A stretch of DNA of 6,798 nucleotides. Source: an uncultured bacterium. Lineage in GTDB: Bacteria; Bacillota; Clostridia; Christensenellales; Pumilibacteraceae. The position numbers were made by a program, and so were the translations under genes. The notes below the pieces were generated by a model, which was given only the letters and a program-made list of their open reading frames with translations, was not told the origin of the DNA and ran no database searches. Location of the stretch: NCBI GenBank assembly GCA_949747725.1, contig CATKFJ010000205.1, positions 1 to 6,798 of the forward strand, in the 5' to 3' direction. Shown here piece by piece: positions 1-5,781 of the stretch (the first letter of the stretch is position 1; each line of letters opens with the position of its first letter).

Positions 1-243
1 AACAAAAACGTATTCCTGCAGCCCGACAAATCCCCCAAAAATTCAAAGGAATTAATTCGTGCCGCCGAGTCCGAACAAGCCGGCGACTGGTGGATGTTAA
101 AAGACAAAAAATGGATAGACGAGTGGGCGAACCTGCTTAACGGTTCGGTGCGTAACGGCGATCTTACTCTTTCCGAATTCTTTAACAGCGACGAGTATTC
201 CAAGACTTTCGGCTTGCTCGATAAATACACCGCAAACAGATAA
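1..243 (+). CDS. C-terminal end of a probable sugar ABC transporter solute-binding protein (5' truncated)
   Basis: An open frame runs from the first base to a TAA at 241-243, giving the last 80 residues of a protein whose start lies outside the window. The visible part is hydrophilic with no membrane segment. It is rich in Trp, Asn, Asp and Lys, and contains a helix-like stretch (WIDEWANLLNGSVRNGDLTL) followed by SEFFNSDEYSKTFGLLDKY. This suits the C-terminal helical region of family-1 extracellular solute-binding proteins, but no diagnostic motif is present. The identification rests mainly on position: it ends 23 bases before two CUT1 permease genes, where the binding protein is normally encoded. 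If right, it would be a lipid-anchored receptor outside the membrane delivering oligosaccharides to the permeases. It could instead be the end of a glycoside hydrolase. The open frame itself is certain; the function is moderately supported. Confidence 0.6.
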   Translation, partial: NKNVFLQPDKSPKNSKELIRAAESEQAGDWWMLKDKKWIDEWANLLNGSVRNGDLTLSEFFNSDEYSKTFGLLDKYTANR

Positions 244-256
244 CCTATAATTATTT

Positions 257-261
257 GGGAG
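257..261 (+). promoter_or_regulatory. Ribosome binding site that sets the start of the first permease
   Basis: GGGAG lies 5 bases upstream of the ATG at 267. An in-frame TTG at 255 overlaps this site, so it cannot use it and has no Shine-Dalgarno sequence of its own. ATG 267 is therefore preferred. Confidence 0.8.
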
Positions 262-266
262 TAAAA

Positions 267-1178
267 ATGTATCTCGATAAAGTACAAGCAAAAAAGAAAA
301 AGCATGCGGATAGGGAAGGTTTGACCGGCTTTTGCTTGGCGTTCATTCCCGTACTCGGCTTTTGCCTGTTCGGGTTGATACCCATGATACTCGCAATAGG
401 CATGGCGTTTATGAATATCCGCGGCTATTCGTTCGAAGGCGCGACGTTTGTCGGGTTCGGAAACTTTAAGGACGTTCTTAACGACAGCCTGTTTTGGAAG
501 TCTATCGGGAACACCTTATACATGAGCGTTTCGGCGTTTATAAACATAGTACTTGCGCTTATCGTAGCGTTCCTGCTTACGAAAAAGATCAAGGGCAAAA
601 AGATATTCCGCACCATATATTTCATTCCGTACGTGTGCAGCGTTGTTGCGGTCACGCTTATGTGGATGTGGATATTCAACAACCGTTACGGCGCGGTAAA
701 TATGCTTATTCGCCATTTCGGCGGCGAACCCGTAAACTGGCTTAACGACAGCAAATGGTTTAAACCCATTCTCATACTTATGGGCGTGTGGTCGGGTACG
801 GGCTACGGCATTATACTTTACGGCGCGGCGCTTACAAACGTAAACAGTTCGCTGTACGAGGCGGCTAAGGTGGACGGCGCCAATTCGTTTAAGTCGTTTA
901 TGCACATAACCGTTCCGGCAATCTCGCCCACAACGTTCTACCTGCTTATCACCGGCATAATCGGCGCGTTGCAAGAGTTTGCGCGGCCGCAGATAATTTC
1001 GGCTACGGGCGGTCCCGACAATACCGGCGTAACGGTAGTGTTCTATCTGTACCGCAGGGCGTTCGAGTATTTCGAAATGGGTCCGGCGTCGGCAACGGCG
1101 TGGTTGCTCGCGATATTCATTTTGATCCTTACGGTTATAAACTTTGCCGTATCCAAGCTGTGGGTGAACTATGACTGA
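267..1178 (+). CDS. Sugar ABC transporter permease, MalF/UgpA type (CUT1)
   Basis: This 303-residue inner subunit forms half of the membrane channel of a carbohydrate importer. The N-terminus is short and basic (KKKKH). Hydrophobic segments are visible at about residues 20-48, 86-105, 115-137, 166-188, 217-238 and 272-296, the six-helix layout of the family. The cytoplasmic EAA loop is clear: EAAKVDGANSFKSF starts at residue 198 and is followed by ITVPAISPT. It includes the conserved Gly204 and contacts the ATPase. Near the C-terminus, the segment around residues 246-254 (ATGGPDNTG) is also typical of MalF/UgpA-like subunits. Length is normal for UgpA-type proteins. The gene sits 23 bases after the putative binding protein and overlaps the second permease by 8 bases, so the two are probably translationally coupled. 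Family assignment is strong. The exact sugar cannot be read from the sequence; the GH43 neighbour suggests arabino- or xylo-oligosaccharides. Confidence 0.95.
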   Translation: MYLDKVQAKKKKHADREGLTGFCLAFIPVLGFCLFGLIPMILAIGMAFMNIRGYSFEGATFVGFGNFKDVLNDSLFWKSIGNTLYMSVSAFINIVLALIVAFLLTKKIKGKKIFRTIYFIPYVCSVVAVTLMWMWIFNNRYGAVNMLIRHFGGEPVNWLNDSKWFKPILILMGVWSGTGYGIILYGAALTNVNSSLYEAAKVDGANSFKSFMHITVPAISPTTFYLLITGIIGALQEFARPQIISATGGPDNTGVTVVFYLYRRAFEYFEMGPASATAWLLAIFILILTVINFAVSKLWVNYD

Positions 1179-2142
1179 TATCACGGAAAACATGAATAAT
1201 AATAACGCCGAGATCGCTGTCGAGCCGAATGCGGAAGCTGCCGCGGTCGACAGCAATACCGCGCAAAAAAGCAAGGACAAAAAGCGCAGCGGCAAAGTGA
1301 ACCGAATAATCGGCAAGGTGCTAATTTACTTGGTGCTGGTGCTGTTCGCTCTGTGGATACTCGTGCCGTTCTCGATAGTCATATTCACGTCGTTCAAAAC
1401 GGCGGACGAGGCTAACGACCCCAACTTCAGTTTCTTTCCAAAGGATTGGACTTTGTCGGGGTATAAGGACGTGTTTACGTACACCGGCGGCACAGAGGGC
1501 ATGCCCGTACTGTTGCGCGGATTTATCAACACGCTTATAATCGTTATTCCGCCCACACTGCTCGGCTTGTTCTGTTCGGCTATGAGCGCTTACGCTTTTG
1601 CAAAGCTGAGATTCAAAGGCAAGAACATACTGTTCTCGTTTTTACTGCTTACAATGATGATCCCCGGCACGGTAATGCTCACGCCGTCGTTCATGGTGTA
1701 TTCTATAATCGGCTGGGTGGATACGCCGTTGCCGCTTATGATCCCCGGCATGTTCGGCGCGGCGACTTGCGTGTTCTTTATGCGGCAGTTCTATGCCGGA
1801 ATACCTACGTCGCTTATAGAGGCGGCAAAGCTCGACGGCATGGGGTACTTCAAGATATTCTGGAAGATAATGGTACCGCTGTCCGTGCCTGCGCTGTTCG
1901 CTCAGGGCATACTCGGCTTTATAGGCGGTTACAACGACTATTTCGGACCGTTGCTGTACTTGCACGATCCGCAGTGGTACACGCTTCAGATAGCGCTAAA
2001 CGCGTTTAAAGGCACTTATTCGCGTAACGTTCCGGCTATGATGGCGGGCGCGGTCATAGCGCTTATACCTACGCTTGTTATATACGTTGTGGCGCAGAAG
2101 TACTTTATAGAGGGAATTGCCACGAGCGGAATGAAGTTATAG
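1171..2142 (+). CDS. Sugar ABC transporter permease, MalG/UgpE type (CUT1)
   Basis: This 323-residue protein is the second channel subunit of the importer. Hydrophobic segments occur at about 49-71, 115-142, 154-176, 186-208, 238-262 and 289-311. The EAA loop EAAKLDGMGYFKIF begins at residue 217 and is followed by KIMVPLSVPAL. The C-terminus (KYFIEGIATSGMKL) is a hallmark ending of MalG/UgpE-like permeases. The start ATG at 1171 lies inside the end of the previous gene (ATGACTGA overlap), with a modest GGGTG upstream at 1162-1166. An unusual feature is a hydrophilic tail of about 45 residues before the first helix, rich in Asn, Glu and Ala and then Lys. A second in-frame ATG at 1192 would shorten this tail by only seven residues. 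No ATPase gene follows, as in CUT1 systems that share an MsmX-type ATPase encoded elsewhere. Confidence 0.95.
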   Translation: MTDITENMNNNNAEIAVEPNAEAAAVDSNTAQKSKDKKRSGKVNRIIGKVLIYLVLVLFALWILVPFSIVIFTSFKTADEANDPNFSFFPKDWTLSGYKDVFTYTGGTEGMPVLLRGFINTLIIVIPPTLLGLFCSAMSAYAFAKLRFKGKNILFSFLLLTMMIPGTVMLTPSFMVYSIIGWVDTPLPLMIPGMFGAATCVFFMRQFYAGIPTSLIEAAKLDGMGYFKIFWKIMVPLSVPALFAQGILGFIGGYNDYFGPLLYLHDPQWYTLQIALNAFKGTYSRNVPAMMAGAVIALIPTLVIYVVAQKYFIEGIATSGMKL

Positions 2143-2172
2143 TTTAAACAGAGCTTTACGGTAAAACGTAGG

Positions 2173-2194
2173 GTCGACTGCGCGAAAGCGCGAC
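2173..2194 (+). other. GC-rich hairpin with GAAA tetraloop between the permease and GH43 genes
   Basis: GCGC-GAAA-GCGC (2180-2191) folds into a 4-bp stem closed by a GNRA-type tetraloop. GTC at 2173-2175 can pair with GAC at 2192-2194 to extend it across a 4-base bulge. The following bases are ACAAACAAACAA rather than a U-tract, so it is not a standard intrinsic terminator. It may mark an mRNA processing or stabilising point that sets different levels of transporter and enzyme mRNA. That role is inference. The rest of the 87-base gap holds no convincing promoter, so GH43 may be co-transcribed with the transporter. Confidence 0.4.
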
Positions 2195-2229
2195 AAACAA
2201 ACAATACCCCAAAATAAACGGAGAAGTAT

Positions 2230-4680
2230 ATGAAAAAGAAACTTATATCATTGGCGCTTGCCGCAACATTATGTATGCCGTTCGCGCTTGCCGCTTGCGG
2301 CGGAAATACCGATTCGGGAAATAATAACGCGGTTACTCCCGAAGACGCAGAGGGTTGGTATACCGACTACGAAACGGTAAACAATTCCAATTACAATCAG
2401 GATCTTTATTACCTTAACGAGCTGTCGTTCATGTGCGCCGACCCGTCGGTCATTTATGTCGACAGAGGTGAGGAAAAGGGTTACTTCTATGCTTACGGCA
2501 CGAGCGATCTTATCGATAATTACGGTATACTGTGCTGGCGCAGCAAGGATCTTACCAATTGGGAATACAAGTCCATTGCGTATAATCCCGACTTCGATAA
2601 CTGTTGGGCAACGCGCAACCATTGGGCGCCCGAGGTCATTTACGACGCCGAGCAGGGCGGATATTTGATGTTCTACAATGCCGACTGGGCGGCGATGGAT
2701 AAAATGACCGATCCCAATAAGTGGTACGAGGTAGGTAGTGAAGCCAAAAACATAAGCGTGGTTTTCTCCAAAAATCCTTACGGTCCGTTCGAGCCGATCA
2801 CTAAGCAGTATGCCACGTTGCCGGTGTACGATTTTTCGACGCGAAATTCCGCCATTTCCAAATCTCTTCAGCGCGATAACGTTATAGACGCGCACCCGTA
2901 TATAGATCCCAACACCGGCGATAAGTATATGTACTATTCGGGTTACGGTTACGACGGTCTCGGCATCAAGAGAGGGCAGACGATATTCGGCGTAAAGATG
3001 AAGAATAAGAATTGGCTTGAACCCGACTACGGTACGGTCAAGGAACTTACCAAGCTTTTCAACTCCACTACCGACCGTAACGACGACGATATCGACGAAG
3101 GCAAGGGCGTTGCCGCCGTCAATGAGGGTGCGTTCGTATGGTATGAGGACGGAAAATATTATTTGACTTTCTCTGTATATGCATTCGATCAGCCTATGTA
3201 TCAGGTGCGCCAGGCTATATCCGATTCGCCGCTCGGCGACTTCACTAAGATCCAGCCTGCCGACGGCGGTCAGATATTGTATACGGAGGGCGTATGGGAC
3301 GGAAAGATATCGAGCTCGGGTCACCATGCGTTCATTGTCTGCGGCGATCAACTTATGATATCTTACCATACGTTTATAAACCGTCGAAACAACGATGACA
3401 AGCGTGCGATCGCGCTCGATACCATATCGTGGGTAACCAACTCCAAAGGTCAAAAGCTTATGCACGCCAACGGTCCTACGTATTCTTATCAGCCGTTGCC
3501 CGAGGAGATATCGGGATATAAAAACCTTGCGCCGCTTGCAACCGTTACTGCGGACAATGTAAAGGACGGCTACGGCGTAGAATATCTTACCGACGGAGTG
3601 CTTAAAATGCACAGCAACGATATGGCTACCGAATACTCCACATCCGGCGGTAAGACCAATATCACGCTTAAGTTCGATAAGTACGTAAACGCGCGGTCCA
3701 TTATGGTATACAACAGCTCGAGCTACGATAATACTTTTGTAAATATCGACAGCATAACTTTGCATGCGCGCGGTAAGGGCAATACGGACGTTGTTCGCAC
3801 TATAGAGGACATTCCGTTCGACTATAATTGGCATACCGATCTGAGCAGCGTGGTTTATCCCGGCGCGTCGTCTATAGTCGAGTTCGACGAAATGCCTGTC
3901 AACGAGATCACAGTAACCGTAGACGCCGCACCCGGTGACGAAATACGCATAAACGAAATAGTGGTCTTGGGCAAGACGACGGCTGTAGGCACCGCCGAAA
4001 GCGCGCGCGACGCGTACTCTTACGCAATGCACGATCCCGTACAGCCCGACCCCGTGTTCGAAAGCCGTACTTTCGGCAGCGTAAACGGCTACTATTCAAG
4101 CAATTACGGATACGATCTTTCGCATGACGACGGTACGGAAAACGCCTATGTCGAGAAGACTTGGTGCGGCAATCTTCAACAGTTGTATTTCAAGGATGTG
4201 GAGAGTACCGTGCTGTACGCGGAAGTGGAAATGTCGGTGCTCGATCACACAACGCCTTACAACGGCGATCCTGCGCCCAAAGCCGGCTTGGTTCTCAAGA
4301 GCCGTAGCAATTATTTCGTAAGTTATAATATCGACTACACCAAAACGTTCAATAACCCCGTTGTCGGATTTGTACAGAGCAACAGCTCGGGAAAAGACTA
4401 CAATTGGAACAACTACAGAACCAAAGAAGTACAAGGACTGAGTTATACAGGCGACAATTACGCAAAACTCGCGATCGCCCGTGTCGACAGCACCGTATAC
4501 CTGTTTGCCAACGATACGCTTGTGGATGTGTACGAAGGCTTGGGTATTCTTACGGACGACGAACGTTCGGCAACGGCAGTGTCGCTTGTAACGTTCAACT
4601 GCTTTACTCGGTTCAAGAACTATTCGGTGATCACCGATAGGTCGGCGGTGCTCGAAAAGATCGCGCAATTGCGCGCATAA
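2230..4680 (+). CDS. Surface lipoprotein glycoside hydrolase family 43 with two accessory beta-sandwich modules
   Basis: This 816-residue enzyme begins with a lipoprotein signal peptide (KKK, hydrophobic core, lipobox LAAC with Cys23), so it should be lipid-anchored outside the membrane. Residues about 60-430 look like a GH43 five-bladed propeller. They contain ADPS with the likely catalytic base Asp71, NHWAPEV at 131-136, VIDAHPYID with the likely pKa-modulating Asp220, NEGAFVWYEDGKYYLTFS with the likely acid Glu299, and SGHHAF at 363-368 with a probable cation-coordinating His. Family members are usually arabinofuranosidases, xylosidases or arabinanases; the specificity here is unknown. Residues about 432-582 (from NLAPLATVTA to EIVVLGK) resemble an F5/8C galactose-binding-like module. 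Residues about 608-803 resemble a LamG/DUF1080-type jelly roll, with AGLVLKSRSNYFVSYNI and a late FNCFTRFKNYSV strand. The start ATG has GGAG at 2220-2223, six bases upstream. It probably works with the upstream importer by releasing sugars for uptake. Confidence 0.92.
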   Translation: MKKKLISLALAATLCMPFALAACGGNTDSGNNNAVTPEDAEGWYTDYETVNNSNYNQDLYYLNELSFMCADPSVIYVDRGEEKGYFYAYGTSDLIDNYGILCWRSKDLTNWEYKSIAYNPDFDNCWATRNHWAPEVIYDAEQGGYLMFYNADWAAMDKMTDPNKWYEVGSEAKNISVVFSKNPYGPFEPITKQYATLPVYDFSTRNSAISKSLQRDNVIDAHPYIDPNTGDKYMYYSGYGYDGLGIKRGQTIFGVKMKNKNWLEPDYGTVKELTKLFNSTTDRNDDDIDEGKGVAAVNEGAFVWYEDGKYYLTFSVYAFDQPMYQVRQAISDSPLGDFTKIQPADGGQILYTEGVWDGKISSSGHHAFIVCGDQLMISYHTFINRRNNDDKRAIALDTISWVTNSKGQKLMHANGPTYSYQPLPEEISGYKNLAPLATVTADNVKDGYGVEYLTDGVLKMHSNDMATEYSTSGGKTNITLKFDKYVNARSIMVYNSSSYDNTFVNIDSITLHARGKGNTDVVRTIEDIPFDYNWHTDLSSVVYPGASSIVEFDEMPVNEITVTVDAAPGDEIRINEIVVLGKTTAVGTAESARDAYSYAMHDPVQPDPVFESRTFGSVNGYYSSNYGYDLSHDDGTENAYVEKTWCGNLQQLYFKDVESTVLYAEVEMSVLDHTTPYNGDPAPKAGLVLKSRSNYFVSYNIDYTKTFNNPVVGFVQSNSSGKDYNWNNYRTKEVQGLSYTGDNYAKLAIARVDSTVYLFANDTLVDVYEGLGILTDDERSATAVSLVTFNCFTRFKNYSVITDRSAVLEKIAQLRA

Positions 4681-4704
4681 ATATCAACTTTAATATCAAA
4701 ACGA

Positions 4705-4733
4705 TTGACTTTGTACGGCTTGATAGGTAAAAT
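4705..4733 (+). promoter_or_regulatory. Near-consensus housekeeping (sigma-A type) promoter for the downstream operon
   Basis: TTGACT at 4705-4710 matches the -35 consensus at five of six bases. TAAAAT at 4728-4733 matches the -10 consensus at five of six. The spacer (4711-4727) is exactly 17 bases. Transcription would be expected to start near 4740, about 25 bases before the ATG at 4767. The promoter lies in the only AT-rich gap after the GH43 gene, which supports a separate transcription unit. It is entangled with the inverted repeat at 4717-4747. Confidence 0.75.
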
Positions 4734-4747
4734 TTATCTATCAAGCC
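4717..4747 (+). repeat. 31-base inverted repeat overlapping the promoter, probable operator
   Basis: GGCTTGATAG (4717-4726) is perfectly repeated in inverse as CTATCAAGCC (4738-4747). Symmetry continues through the 11-base centre about A4732: of 15 opposing pairs only G4727/T4737 fails. Three more pairs (4713-4715 with 4749-4751) follow beyond one mismatch. The left arm fills the promoter spacer, the centre is the -10 element and the right arm covers the expected start site, so a bound dimer would block RNA polymerase. The regulator is not in the window and I do not recognise the operator family. As RNA it could also fold at the end of a read-through GH43 transcript, but it lacks a U-tract and is therefore a poor terminator. 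Confidence 0.75.
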
Positions 4748-4766
4748 ATACGATTGTAAAGGACAC

Positions 4767-5267
4767 ATGAAAGACTTTTTCGACATATACAGCGATACCG
4801 ACAAATCGCAGGCAAAAAAGCGGCTTCGTTTATCGGTTATTATGTACTGCGCCGCATCGGCGGCGATAATAGGCGTTTGCGCGGCGTTCGTTTTGCTGTA
4901 CGTTGAGATCGATAGGTTTTTATGGTTGTCGGTAACGGTTAACTTTATTCTTACGGTGTCGTTTTTTTGGCTCAGCGTGCTGTTTTTTTGCGTTAAGCTG
5001 AAGAATCTGCGCGCCGAAAACTCGCTGTATCGCGCGTTCGATAATGCCGAGTTCGTTTACAGGGGCGGCGTGTTTACGGGCGAGAACGGCGCGCGTAAAC
5101 TCAATCGTATCGAATATAGCGTGCTCGGTTTCGACGTCAACGGCGAACGAGCGGAATTGCTGTTGCGAAAGGGTAGTTATTTCGAGTTCGCGACAGGTAA
5201 GAAATACGAGCTTAAAACGATGGGCGACGTAATAACGGCGGTCAGGGAGGTCGAAAAAGATGATTAA
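4767..5267 (+). CDS. Two-TM membrane protein of unknown function
   Basis: I do not recognise this 166-residue protein. A short, charged N-terminus (about residues 1-21, ending KKRLRL) precedes two hydrophobic segments at about 22-45 and 50-77 joined by a very tight turn (VEIDRF). The basic flanks (KKRLR before, KLKNLR after) predict that both ends face the cytoplasm. The C-terminal domain of about 85 residues has alternating strand-like stretches (AEFVYRGGVFTG, RKLNRIEYSVLGFDV, ERAELLLRKGSYFEFATG) and a closing helix with an acidic end (EVEKDD). It looks like a small beta-rich cytoplasmic domain. The start ATG has AAAGGA at 4758-4763, only three bases away, which is closer than ideal. It is the first gene after the promoter and operator, and its stop overlaps the next start by 8 bases. 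It probably acts with the next two membrane proteins, but no function can be assigned. Confidence 0.85.
   Translation: MKDFFDIYSDTDKSQAKKRLRLSVIMYCAASAAIIGVCAAFVLLYVEIDRFLWLSVTVNFILTVSFFWLSVLFFCVKLKNLRAENSLYRAFDNAEFVYRGGVFTGENGARKLNRIEYSVLGFDVNGERAELLLRKGSYFEFATGKKYELKTMGDVITAVREVEKDD
5245..5250 (+). promoter_or_regulatory. Strong ribosome binding site for the SBP-like anchor protein
   Basis: GGGAGG lies inside the preceding coding region, nine bases before the ATG at 5260. It supports that start and shows that this gene is actively translated despite the 8-base overlap. Confidence 0.8.
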
Positions 5268-5781
5268 GTGTTCTCCCGACTCGAAGCGTTTGCTCGCAAA
5301 ACCGTGGCTGTGGATACTCGCCGTCGTTATATCCGCGTCCGTGTGGGGACTGTGCTTTTATTGGGCGTCGCGCGTGCCCGTTGCGCAAACGCTGACCGTA
5401 TGGGTGGGTGCGGACGCCGAGCTTGACGAAAAACTTAAAGCGGAAATAATCAAGACGGGCGAAAAGTACGGTATTCGCAAGTTCGACATGACGGCGTACA
5501 GCCCGAACGATACTTATTATGCGGCAGCGTTCGCATTGCAAAGTCCTACTACAGATCTGTTCATATTGGAAAAGACAGAGGCGGCTACTATCGCGCAGAC
5601 GGGTGTATTTAAAGAGCTTGACGGCGATCGCGGCGAGCGTGCGGTCACTTACGACGGTAAAGTTTACGGAGTGATATTCGCGGGCGATTACTGTGTGCTT
5701 ATAAGCGCGCAGAGCCGTAAGGACGCGGCGCTCCTTAACGACGTGTTCGATGCGATTTTATCGTACGGGGAGGGGCTGTGA
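5260..5781 (+). CDS. Membrane-anchored protein resembling a fragment of a family-1 sugar-binding protein
   Basis: This 173-residue protein has one hydrophobic segment at about residues 16-35, preceded by a basic N-terminus and with no lipobox Cys after it, so it is probably an uncleaved anchor with the rest outside the cell. The outer part reads like the N-terminal lobe of family-1 extracellular solute-binding proteins. It has TLTVWVGADAELDEKLKAEI (strand then helix), a middle TTDLFILEKTEAATIAQTGVFKEL that parallels the usual 'pDvf...la..G.l..L' segment, and YDGKVYGVIF, which parallels the 'DGKVYGlP' motif. True members are usually about 400 residues or more; here the frame ends soon after that motif with a clean TGA. 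It may be a reduced binding or sensing domain, or a decayed gene that is still translated. The strong ribosome site and tight overlaps on both sides (8 and 4 bases) argue for function. The resemblance is by eye only. Confidence 0.85.
   Translation: MIKCSPDSKRLLAKPWLWILAVVISASVWGLCFYWASRVPVAQTLTVWVGADAELDEKLKAEIIKTGEKYGIRKFDMTAYSPNDTYYAAAFALQSPTTDLFILEKTEAATIAQTGVFKELDGDRGERAVTYDGKVYGVIFAGDYCVLISAQSRKDAALLNDVFDAILSYGEGL
5767..5773 (+). promoter_or_regulatory. Ribosome binding site supporting a GTG start for the DUF624-like gene
   Basis: GGGGAGG lies four bases before GTG 5778, which overlaps the previous stop as GTGA. The next in-frame start, ATG 5811, has no Shine-Dalgarno sequence (AAACGGCTTATC upstream), so the GTG is preferred. 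Confidence 0.75.

Noticed and set aside
246..251. Perfect TATAAT before the first permease gene
   Set aside because: No -35-like hexamer lies 16-18 bases upstream (AAATAC region), and the start site would fall on the ribosome binding site. Most likely chance in an AT-rich 23-base gap within an operon.
516..1316. 266-codon open frame on the minus strand opposite the permeases
   Set aside because: It spans two well-supported permease genes and their overlap, and its product is an Arg/Tyr-rich composition typical of shadow frames.
2269..4032. 587-codon open frame on the minus strand opposite the GH43 gene
   Set aside because: It lies entirely antisense to a gene with clear family motifs. Its product is Arg/Val/Tyr-rich without a recognisable domain, so it is a by-product of codon bias.
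4662..4747. Intrinsic terminator after the GH43 gene
   Set aside because: Both candidate stems (4662-4675 and 4717-4747) lack a following U-tract. The larger one is better explained as a promoter-overlapping operator.
4973..4989. Terminator look-alike: CAG-CGTG-CTG stem followed by seven T
   Set aside because: The stem is only 3 bp and lies inside a coding region followed by coupled genes, so it is too weak to be credible.
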